The position numbers were made by a program, and so were the translations under genes. A DNA stretch of 64,000 nt from Helichrysum umbraculigerum (taxonomy: Eukaryota; Streptophyta; Magnoliopsida; Asterales; Asteraceae), in NCBI GenBank assembly GCA_949592205.1, contig CATIUR010000001.1, positions 214,092,250 through 214,156,249 of the forward strand. The letters run 5' to 3'. Under the pieces are notes generated by a model. The model saw only the letters and a list, made by a program, of their open reading frames with translations, made no database searches and was not told where the DNA came from. Shown piece by piece: positions 49,745 to 59,837 of the stretch; the stretch's first letter is position 1, and every line of letters begins with the position of its first letter.

Positions 49745-49902
49745 TAACACATGTGTTACTAGCTGATAACACATGTGTTAGTTGATATGTTACTCGCTGC
49801 TAACACATGTGTTACTCGCTGCTAACACATGTGTTACTAGCCTGTAACACATGTGTTACCAGCGTATAACACATGTGTTAGCAGCGAGTAATACATGTGT
49901 TA
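49745..49902. repeat. 22-bp tandem array with palindromic core TAACACATGTGTTA
   Basis: Cores at 49745, 49767, 49801, 49823, 49845, 49867 and 49889 (the last has one change). Spacing is 22 bp except for a degenerate stretch between 49780 and 49801. The CACATGTG centre contains overlapping E-box (CANNTG) words. This is the apex of foldback element 2. Confidence 0.9.
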
Positions 49903-50099
49903 CTCGATTTCAAAACCCACCAAAAAACCGGAAAAAAAAGTTCGCCAAATGTATATCTTGTCACATCTCTAATCGAAGAGAATAAAACGCTGATTTTTAT
50001 GGTGTAATTTATATAATTTTTCGACATACCGTTTGAGAGATATTTAATTTTTAAAAATTTGGAGCAGAGAGAGTAAAGTGACACGTGGCTCATTCCTAT

Positions 50100-50554
50100 T
50101 GATAGTCCCTTACGCGTAGGATCTGATCAGATCGTATAAACAATAACAAACAATCAATAATCGATTCACGAACACACGATTTCTCTATAATCTTGTATAT
50201 ATTAACAATTGATAATATAACGATTACAGACTCACAAACTCGTTTTCTCCTCTCCTCTCTCACACAAAACGGCTCAACACTCTCTGAAAAACGCTAACCC
50301 TAAATCTGACCTTGTAACTCACTATTTATATCAACGATAATGGGCCCTGCGACATTAGGCCCAACGTCGCAGGCCCAGCCCATTGCGACATTGTCAACGT
50401 CGCAAGCCCAATAAGCAATGTCGCTGGTATTCTCTGTATATTCTAACTAATTACAGACTCGAATATACACACTAAACACTTACATACGCAGACTAATTGC
50501 CTTTGACAATTACAAATGTTTGACCAACTGACTGACACACAAAATGCACCAACA
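50100..50554 (-). repeat. LTR-A, 3' copy (minus-strand element)
   Basis: 455 bp, TGATAGTCCC...GCACCAACA on the plus strand. Differs from 55614-56068 at about six positions. Contains several GCGAC/ACGTCGC words at 50343-50422. Confidence 0.88.
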
Positions 50555-52322
50555 AACTCCCCCTTGTCAGCAGCTTGGTCAAATAAGTCTTCAATTAGTC
50601 TTCATCAACAAACTCTTTCATGTCTTTGACAATCAGAAGCTCCCCCTTTGAGATAGCATGGTCTTCCAAGAAATCTTGATGTCCAAATTCATGTGACTGA
50701 CACAAATTTATCATACAATAAGATCTTCAAACTCAGTGACCATCTCTCAATCATCAGCAGCTTCTCCGATAGAATTATCTTCACAATCTTTGGAGAATAA
50801 CCGACATCCTTTACATCTTCAATATTTGACTTTAACAAGATATGTGATATTGAAGAAAATAACATAGAAATAAAATCTTTTTGAATTTTTCTTTATAAAT
50901 GAAAAGTAAATAACGAAGATTAAAATAAATTGGGGATATGATTGTTTTAAGTCTGCTTAGGGATCATATCAGGCCAACATGCAATTATTAGCAAATAGTA
51001 AGTGTTATCTCGATTATCAGTATATTTGTCCACTTTAAATTTACTTAGCATATTTAAAACACCTTTTATAAAAATTATTTCAAGACGATTACTGGTATTG
51101 TTTGTCCACTTAAACATGTTACATCCGTGTCTGTGAGTTAAACCTTTATTGTTCGTATGAATATTTCACCGTGGTCCCCACCATAGACATACCCCTGTAA
51201 CCTAGACATGAACATAGTTTCCAAATTTAGAAAGAATATAAGAGGATCAATTTTAAGAATCAAGCTAATGTTACAGGTCTGTACGGAAGTACAACAGAGT
51301 AACATAGCCGGATTCAAGTGCAATCAAAAACCAAACGCAGTCAAACTGAACTTGGAGTTTTACCAAGCAGCGACCTTGTTTTAGGAGTTGATTCAGGATT
51401 AAGCAAAAACCAATCGTAGTCAAACTGAACTTGGAGTTTTACCAAGCAGCGACCTTGACCAGTATCTTGAGATTTAAGTACATTGACTTGTATTTGCTTA
51501 ACCCCGAGCTTACACAAACTGTTAACCAGGTCTGTACCGACGCACAACAGAGGAAAACAATTTGCATAAACCCCCAAATGATTTCAGATAAAAGTTCCAA
51601 AGACAGAATTATGTCAAGCTACGCTAAGGAATTAAGACATAGAGTCGTACATCATAAGGTGTTTACCACAAGATCATAGACATGTATTTAAGTTACTTCT
51701 TAATAACCTCAAGACCGGTGTGTATCATGCCTACCAATACATCGTATGATGAAGCTAATTTGTTATAAAAACTGTCTTAAATATGTTAGATAAACCTACT
51801 GACACATCAAAGATAAACCTTAAAATTCCATTTTGTGCATGTCATCTGATGTACTATCATTTCCCAAGTTGTTTTCAGACACAATCCAACGTCTTTTCAA
51901 GAATTAAAAATCTTGCTATTCACATTTCTGATCCAAGTAATCAGAATTTTTAATATTTTTTAAAATTACTCCCCCTGAACAGCAAATTCTTATATCCCTC
52001 TCTAAACATTAAACATATTTTTGTATTTTTTAATATAACAAATTTAGCAACATTGCATTTCTTTGATACTAAGAAGTACAAAGAATGGCTGTTGCATTAA
52101 TAATTAAACTTAAAAGAAAAGTATCAAAATCACATATCAAGTCAATTCAAATGCCTTTTAGCACTTTTATCACCTCGAAACTTCGATAATCTCATCCATC
52201 CAGTCACAAATCATCACACATAAGTACCTTGAAAACAATCTTCCAAAAATATTCACATCCTCGCAGTCACTAAAAATATTAGCTTTCAATAACCTGACTG
52301 CACCACCACAAACAATTAAACG
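50555..52322 (-). other. Non-coding segment where pol would be expected
   Basis: Between gag and the 3' LTR. No protease, integrase or RT motif in any frame. It holds a direct repeat of about 55 bp (near 51325 and 51403, sharing 'cttggagttttaccaagcag'). Confidence 0.6.
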
Positions 52323-54847
52323 TTAGTACTTATGGGACACCCAAGCCTTGATAGACTTGGGTTGTCCATGGTCATCCATAATCATCACATCAATGAGTTT
52401 ATGATATTTTAAAAACTCAGAAGATTTCATTAATGTGTTGTTTGTGGATTTTGGTTTCCAAACCTGCTTAGGTTCAGAGGATTTGTTTTCAACAATGTTG
52501 TGCTGTTGAACTTGAGGTCTACTAGGCACAACTTTGGTTACTCTAGCCATAGGTTTTGGAGAATTTGATGCACAACTAGATATAGGCGAATACGAACGAC
52601 GCCTTGAAAAAGATTTTGAAAAAGAATTCCTGAAAGAGGAAGTTCTTGGCATCCCTCTACCAAACCTATCTAGGGATAATAACTTACAATCCCTAATTAT
52701 ATGTCCTTGTTGACCACAACGAAAACAAGAACGTCTCTCAACATAAGATTGATTCCAATGAGTTCCCTTAAATCGTTTAGGTGGAGGACAATACACAGAA
52801 GGTCTATAACCAGGAATATTTGTTGAACATGCACTCTTTGGTGAACATGTTGAAGTAGATGTTCCTGAGGTTGAGTTAGTTGATGTTGAAGGTTTATTCT
52901 TTTCAGATTTATCAACTACAACTTTTGAGGATTCATTGTCAACCTTAGCTTTGCCTTTGCATTTAAAACGTTCATCAATTTCATTTGTAATGATGAAATT
53001 TTCAGGTTTGACATTTATTTTCTCAACCTTATTGGTAGACTCTTCTGGTATATCTTCTACCTCAACGACCTCCTCAACACTAACTGGAGGTGCACTATCA
53101 GACTTAACAAACTTAGGCGAAGGATACTCTGGCCGTTTAGTTTTCTCCTTTGCTTGCCTCTTAGGCTTAGCTTCTTTATCTTTGGTAGCTGACCAAGATG
53201 AGTAGTCAGCTACAACCTCTTTGGTTCCTTCCTTAACAGGCTTAGGATAATAGTTAGTGGGAGGTGGATATCCAATTCCCGCTTTACCTATTGTCCTTGG
53301 CTTGTCAACGATTTCATCAAAGATTTTATGAGAATTTGCAAAACTTGTGACTCCCTTTTTAAAATTGTCAGACTCAGATTTTAACTCAGAAAGCTCTTTA
53401 TTTAACAACTCAATTTCTGTTAAATAGCTCTTAATGGCATTTTGTTGACTGAAAACTTTAGCTTTATATTTCTCAGTGTCAAACTTATGGGCCTCAACTT
53501 CCTTTTCATAAAGTATTTCATTAGCTTTCAAAAACTTGTTTGACTCGGTGAGTTTAACAACTTTTTCTCTCAAGTCTTCATTATCTATTTGGCAAATCTT
53601 TAAAGAAGCATCTAGAGTAATACATGAAACACAGTTTAATGGTTCCTCGGTTTCATCATGTACCTCATGTATCTTTGCCAAGAGAGCAGTGTGTTGAACC
53701 TTTCCTTGAAGCGCACTAAAATCAAACGTTCCTGGATTAAACACCACCATCTCCTGTGGTGTTGTGTTCTTCTCTGGAGTCTTGGGTGCTGAAGGTGTAG
53801 TGAATCCAGATGGAGGGTACTTTTCCTTCAGACATTCCTTAGCAAAGTGTCCATGAGTCTGACAGATTTTGCATTTCACCTTGCTTTTGTTAAAACCAAG
53901 ACCTGTATCACCATCATCATCCAGGTCTTTTCTACCCGTTCTCTGGAGAAACTTCTTGGTTCTTTGGGTTATCATGGCCATGCTCCATTTGATGTCCATC
54001 TGCTCGAGATCATCAGAATCAATCTGTTCAAAGTCTTCTTCAGTAAGCTGTAGAGTACTAGCCTTCTTGGAAAGAAAATTCTCATAAGAGTTGAGGAAAG
54101 CTGCAAAGATTGTAGCATGATCCTCAGTAGCCTTTGAAAGGGATGTAGCTGACTTGGAATTAGATCTGGAAGTATCATTGAGACTAGGATTTTGAGTGGA
54201 AGCCTCTGACATCTTTTCTTTCTTCTTCATGTCAAGAGCAGCAGCCTGTAACTTTTCGATGAGTTCTTCCAAATCCATGACTTCAATTTCTGGATCTTTT
54301 TCCATAGTTGATACCGTTGCATCCCAATCCTTAGGTAATGCACCTAATAACTTCCTGTTTACTTCTCCATTATTAAGTATCATTCCTCCATCAGCCACTT
54401 CATCTACTAGTTGGGAATATCTTTTGAAGAGTTCTTCTAAAGATTCATTTGATAGTAAATCAAATGTGTCAAACTATTTCTTGACAAGTTCCACTCTATT
54501 TCTCCTATATTTTTCATATCCACCACATCGTTTCTCAATAGCATGCCAGAGGTCGTATGCAATATCATAATGTTTGAACAATTGTTTAACTTCATTAGAT
54601 AAACATTTTAATATTGCAGCATGGGTTTTCTTTTCAATATCCCAAGCTTTTCTCTCATCGAGAGTCATACCTCTGTGTGGTTTTTCATATCTTTCAACCA
54701 ATGAGTTCCACATATCTGGATTTTTTAATGCTATGAATGCTTCGAACTCAAATCTCCATGTAGCATAATCTGTATCTAATGTAAGCATGGGGGTTCAATC
54801 TCATTAACAGCTCCACTATTGTAACGCATAAGAGCTTTAGAAGACAT
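52323..54847 (-). pseudogene. Retrotransposon gag (UBN2-type), one stop and one frameshift
   Basis: The start MSSKALMRY (ATG at 54847) lies one frame away from the rest; a one-base loss in a C run near 54789 explains this. From there 54788-54474 encodes a copia-type gag core (YATWRFEFEAFIALKNPDMW, then LWHAIEKRCGG). An in-frame TAG at 54474-54476 interrupts it, and the same frame continues to 52323. The downstream 691-codon part has two CCHC knuckles (CKICQTHGHFAKEC and CFRCGQQGHIIRDC), a long charged, probably coiled-coil middle, and a Lys/Ser-rich tail. It would form capsid and bind RNA. Only two lesions over about 840 codons suggest recent loss or origin from a working gag. Confidence 0.85.
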
Positions 54848-55180
54848 TTTCCAACCAGAAGTCGATACGGCCTCTTGCGACTTTTCCCTCCAAAACTAAA
54901 TTCGAATAATTTTGACGACTACCCGAGTATAGCGAAACTTTTCCGACACTAAAGCTAAGCTATTTTAAGCTTAAAAACAAAATTTGAAATTACAAAATTT
55001 TTCGCGTTTTTTCCGCCAAAATTTCGTTCGAAAACGTCAAAAACTGGCCGGGTAAAATGAAACTTTTTCCAGGCTAAAAGTGAACACTTTTAAACCTATG
55101 GAAAAATTTTGAAAACGCAAAAAATTTTCGGAGTTTCCCGTCAAAAAACTTTTTTTTTTTTTTTTACGAATCTAGCAGGT

Positions 55181-55392
55181 AGGTGACGTCGCACTCAACG
55201 TCGCGGAGGCTAGCGACGTCGCAACGTACGTCGCAGTAACCACTTAAGGTCAAAATAACGACGTCGCTAACGAAGTCGCAACTTTACGTCGCAAAGACTA
55301 CTCAAAGTCAAAATCAATAACGTCGCAGGTGACGTCGCTAGTAATGTCGCAGAACTTAGCGACGTCGCAGCTAACGTCGCAAAACGTGACTG
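55181..55392 (-). repeat. ACGTCGC word array in the leader of the gag-only element
   Basis: About ten exact ACGTCGC words and several one-off variants in 210 bp, several extended to the palindrome GCGACGTCGC. It lies between the primer site (about 55599-55610) and the gag start (54847), so it would be in the untranslated RNA leader. Confidence 0.88.
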
Positions 55393-55613
55393 CAGTGGCC
55401 AAAACCCTAAAAATCAAAATTTTTCGAAACCCTAACGAATTTCGAAGAACAATTGACGAACACACCCAGAAAACACCTTCAGAAATCGAAATCTTCAAGC
55501 CAACTAACCCAGAAACGAAGATTAAACAATAAAACCTTCGCGAATCAAACCAAAAACGTTCTAAACACGATCCGAAACCGTCGAATCCTTGATTCACGGC
55601 TTTGATACCAATT

Positions 55614-56068
55614 TGATAGTCCCTTACGCGTAGGATCTGATCGGATCGTATAAACAATAACAAACAATCAATAATCGATTCACGAACACACGATTTCTCT
55701 ATAATCTTGTATATATTAACAATTGATAATATAACGATTACAGACTCACAAACTCATTTTCTCCTCTCCTCTCTCACACAAAACGGCTCCACACTCTCTG
55801 AAAAACGCTAACCCTAAATCTGACCTTGTAACTCACTATTTATATCAACGATAATGGGCCCTGCGACATTAGGCCCAACGTCGCAGGCCCAGCCCATTGC
55901 GACATTGTCAACGTCGCAAGCCCAATAAGCAATGTCGCTGGTATTCTCTGTATATTCTAACTAATTACAGACTCGAATATACACACTAAACACTTACATA
56001 CGCAGACTAATTGACTTTGACAATTACAATAGTTTGACCAACTGACTGACACACAAAATGCACCAACA
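55614..56068 (-). repeat. LTR-A, 5' copy
   Basis: 455 bp. The minus-strand primer site TGGTATCAAAGC (55599-55610) follows directly after three bases. Confidence 0.88.
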
Positions 56069-56115
56069 GATATAAAAATTTCCAATACTTGGATCTAACT
56101 GGCTCTGATACCAGT

Positions 56116-56529
56116 TGTTTGTCCCTATACTTGGATCTAACGGAAACGAGTCAATCAATTGTTTGCGGAATCAACAATTGAGTAGTAAAACAATCACTTG
56201 AATAATCAAAACACAATAATAATCAAACCAAACGTTGTATATTTGATTATAATCGATCAGATTACAGAGAATTCGACAAATGGCATTTAGGGTTTCGTCG
56301 ACCCTAAACAGAAAACGTAAATACGAATTTATACAAACTCTGGCACCTGCGACGTCGCTCACAACGTCGCAGACCCAAGCCCATGCGACGTAGACTACGT
56401 CGCAGGCCCAAAACCTGACGTCGCACCTGCGACGTTACAGACAACGTCGCAGGAATCAGGAAACTCAAAACATTTAACAAAATGAACTACGAGCTAGACC
56501 AACTGACAGACACACAAATTGCATCAACA
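56116..56529 (-). repeat. LTR-B, a divergent relative of LTR-A
   Basis: 414 bp, plus strand TGTTTGTCCC...GCATCAACA. It shares the outline and ends of LTR-A and its own GCGACGT(C) cluster (56346-56453), but much of the sequence differs. A primer-site complement GGCTCTGATACCA abuts it at 56101-56113. Confidence 0.78.
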
Positions 56530-56884
56530 CCTATTGGTTCTCTTATTCTCACCAAAAATTGCTGTACTCATTTAAACCTTACCTTTTATTCTATTAGCAA
56601 GTATATTCATCCCTTCTCAAAAATACAATTTTTGGTGGGAGATAGGACAAATTAACGTAAGAAATCAAAAATATCTAAATACAAATTTTATTTTCACATC
56701 AAAAGTATTCGTTGCAACATATTAATAGATTTTCCATGTTGATAACAATTATCAAGACAGACTCTTTGATTTCGAATTTATTATCATGTTTGGTTAAAAT
56801 GGATATAAAAGAATTTGTACACATCTTTGTTCAAATGTCAAACAACATTTTCGCTACATGGTTCAACATTAGATTCTAATTAGT

Positions 56885-59451
56885 TGTAACACCTGCCTAA
56901 TTAGGATAATTAATTATGCCTAATTGTTTGTAACTAGTTGTAATTAGTATGTAATAGGACTAATTACAGGCTCTATTTGTATATATATATATAAGGTGAT
57001 TTATATATATATGAGTGTACTTATGCGATTTGGATGAATCGTACGAATTAACCGGACGGAGTCCGACACAGTTATTTGGACGTTGGTGACAGAAATTAAC
57101 TTAAATAATGAGAACGTATTTTTGTTATATAAAATACGCAACTGAACGGACATTATTTACATATTATCACGACGACATTTTAAATAATACAACAAAACGT
57201 AATAAACACGACTTAAACACAAAATACATAATTCATTTAAAGATTTGACAAAATAATTCGATAAAATTTATTTAACAAAACTTGTAATTAAAAATGGATA
57301 ATTAATGTGCAAAATAAATATTTAACGTTTAAATGACGGAGAAAACGAACACCGCACGGAGCCCGATCGCGGGGACTGAAAAATGGGAGGATAAACCTCC
57401 CCATTTTCCTTTTTCTTTCTCATTCTCCACTTCCCTCTTCTCTCTCTTTCTTTCTTTCTCTCTAAAAAGAAAACCCACCACCACCATTCAAAATTGCATA
57501 ATACTACCACTAAACCCACTCGGATTTCCTCGCCCCTTTGGAATAAAGCACCACCGCAACACGATCTACCATCCTATCTTTTCGGATTTTCAATCCGACA
57601 CTTTGTAAGTTTCCGACAAATCCCGACATCTCTCGTTTTTGATCATTTTTACTTGTTTATGGTTTATAATGGCTTGTTATGTCCATTTTTGGGTTGGGTA
57701 AAAGATTTGGACCCAACGGAAACCGGGAAACTCGTTGTCGACTAAATTTCCGGCCATCAGACCGCAACGTCGCACCTGGCCAGGGGCCTCTGCGACGTCG
57801 CGACCTACGTCGCACAAAAATCTCAACGTCGCACTAGCGACGCAGCCCATTACGTCGCATTAACTTGCGGATGTCGCACGTAGCGACGTAGACTTTAACG
57901 TCGCAAACCGAACTAACGTCGCACTTAGCGACGCAACACCCTACGTCGCATTGAATTGCGATGGTCGCATAATGCGACGCACACGTCCACGTCGCACCTT
58001 ACGTCGCTTGCGACGTCGCACCCAACGTCGCATAAAACAGAACCCTGAAAACTCAGATTTTACTAAGTGTCGGAACCAGGATTTTACCACCTAATTTTAC
58101 TCCAAATCCAGATTTCTGATACGTTTTCACTAAAGGAAAGTGGTAGGAATAAAAATTTTCCAAGCTGACCTGGCAGCTCGACCCCAGCCAGGGGCTCTGC
58201 CCCTTGGACCCCGCCAGGGGCTGCCGCCCCTTGGACCCCGCTACCAGGGGCGCTGCCCCCGGACCCCCGTGTTTAGATGTCATAAATACTTTTCACACTA
58301 AGTGTCGAACACTTACAAATAACGAAACCTGATTCAACGATACATATAATGATAACACTTTGAATCCTTATTACAAACCGTCACCAACGGGCCATACTTG
58401 TTTTCAAACTACAAACGGATTACTAAGCAAACACTTGGACATAACGAGTTGTGTAGACAACTAGACTAGATGGTCTTGCGAGACATCTACTTACTTGACT
58501 TTATATGTTTAGGCATTTAAAGGTTACGGGTTCGGAGAACCTACTCATTACTTACTGAATTCCACCGCTTACTACTGGACTCAGGTGAGTCTTACGGCCC
58601 CACTTTTACTGTTTTATCGTATTGGGGGAGAAACATGCTACTACTTTTCCTTGAACACAAGTACTAAAACTGTTTACTATACCAAACGGAATTGCATGAG
58701 TTGTTTACTATTTACAGAAGTCTCTCCATCATATATCGTTAGTTATGGACTTAAGCGCGAACACTAGTTAATGGATCCATTAGGGAAATGACCCTCCCCA
58801 CCCGGGGCAGTAGCGCTGCCACGTACTGATTTACACGTAGAAACGGGTGACTACTTATTCGTTACTGATGCTTGCTCAATTACGAGCATGTCACGGGAGC
58901 AATCTTATTACTTACGGTTAAGCTTCGATTATGAGCCTCATGGCAACGGTATAAACTTATTTAATTACATTTGCTGGATTGTAAATACTGGTTTTACGAT
59001 TGCTGGATTGCAATTGCTGATTTTACGCCTACGGGCATTACTAATGAAATCTCGTGTTCAAAGCTGATATTACTTACAAAGCTGTGAGATTCACCAACCT
59101 TTTGGTTGACACTTTTTAGCATGTTTTCTCAGGTACCCGGATGGAGTAGGATTACTCCGGGATTTAGCTAGAGTCGCATGATTTCAACACAACTGCATTA
59201 ACGGAGATTCTTAGCATTATCTTTTGTATATTACGATTATGTAATAGAATCTCCCGCTATACGCGTGGACTCTAGGGGAAACTACATTTTGTATACGAAA
59301 ACACTAAGTTTTCAAACATTATATCTATGGAATGTAACTAATTTACAAATGTTGCATATAGATGTCGTTTGCTTTATCTTTGTGCTGTGATATTTGATTA
59401 GTAACACCCCAAACTATGCTTCCGCAAATCATCAAATTTGGGGGTGTTACA
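56885..59451 (+). mobile_element. Solo LTR, TGTAACACC...GGGTGTTACA
   Basis: 2567 bp, TSD TTAGT (56880-56884 and 59452-59456). Related to the partial LTR at 1-699. It contains the ACGTCGC array at 57762-58035 and a second GC-rich near-palindrome, CCAGGGGCTGCCGCCCCTTGG-like, three times at 58190-58265. No gene inside: the ORFs at 57322-57745 cover pyrimidine-rich sequence without domains. Confidence 0.87.
57762..58035 (+). repeat. ACGTCGC / GCGACGTCGC word array in the solo LTR
   Basis: About twelve exact ACGTCGC words plus variants (GCGACGCA, GGTCGCA) in 270 bp, about 880-1150 bp from the LTR start. The same word is used by the gag-only element at 50100-56529, whose LTRs otherwise look unrelated. 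Confidence 0.9.
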
Positions 59452-59527
59452 TTAGTGTTTAGCAATAACCAAACACAAATATGTGGAGATGCTTGAAATT
59501 GTAACTCAAATAGAAAATAAGGTAATG

Positions 59528-59722
59528 CTCTCTCCGTCTCAAAATTATTGTCATCTGACAAGAAATACACAGTTTAGGAAAAATGCATTTATTAATGTTA
59601 ACCACCAATCGAATTTCATCGTTATCATTTTCAAGCATTTTAATTAATTAATTTTGAAATATGACAATTATTTTGTAACATATGAAAATGAAAAGTTGGA
59701 CAAATAAATTGAGACGGTGAAG
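59528..59722. mobile_element. Stowaway-like MITE
   Basis: The left end CTCTCTCCGTCTCAAAATTA and the right end (reverse: CACCGTCTCAATTTATTTGTCC) match the common Tc1/mariner Stowaway terminus of plants. About 195 bp, non-coding. The exact ends and the TA duplication are not certain. Confidence 0.65.
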
Positions 59723-59837
59723 CAAGATGCATGCATATATTTAATGCTACAATTTAGTATTAATGTTGTAGATCAAACTATGCAAATTAGTACCATATTA
59801 ATGTTATACTATAGTCTTACATTAAACACACAACAAA

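Larger units (their letters stand above)
50100..56529 (-). mobile_element. Composite gag-only LTR element with three LTRs
   Basis: The whole unit is flanked by TSD CCTAT (50095-50099 and 56530-56534). On the minus strand: LTR-B (56529-56116), a primer-site-like ACTGGTATCAGAGCC and short leader (56115-56069), LTR-A (56068-55614), primer site TGGTATCAAAGC, leader, gag, about 1.8 kb of non-coding DNA, purine tract CAAGGGGGAGTT, LTR-A (50554-50100). No protease, integrase or RT remains. This is the plan of TR-GAG-type non-autonomous elements plus one extra, divergent LTR at the 5' side. Confidence 0.8.
49511..56583. mobile_element. MULE-like foldback element 2, interrupted by a gag-only LTR composite
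   Basis: Starts GGGTGAGGTTCAAATGAG and, read in reverse, ends GGTAAGGTTTAAATGAG. Flanked by TSD TTTTATTCTAT (49500-49510 and 56584-56594; 9 to 11 bp depending on the end chosen). Left and right arms pair over a long distance, with equal-length alignment once the insertion and one copy of CCTAT are removed. Same family as 10824-25226: both arms share 'cggtaagtcgaaaaat' and 'ttgcaccataaaaat'. Non-coding. Confidence 0.8.

Noticed and set aside
49745..49902. CRISPR-like array
   Set aside because: Regular palindromic repeats with short spacers look similar, but this is plant nuclear DNA at the apex of a foldback transposon, and the 8-bp spacers are far too short.
56069..56073. GATAT as the target duplication of the gag-only element alone
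   Set aside because: The left flank is CCTAT, which matches 56530-56534 instead; so the integrated unit includes LTR-B.
57322..57745. ORFs of 65-91 codons upstream of the ACGTCGC array
   Set aside because: Inside a solo LTR, over a pyrimidine-rich stretch, open on both strands; no recognisable protein.
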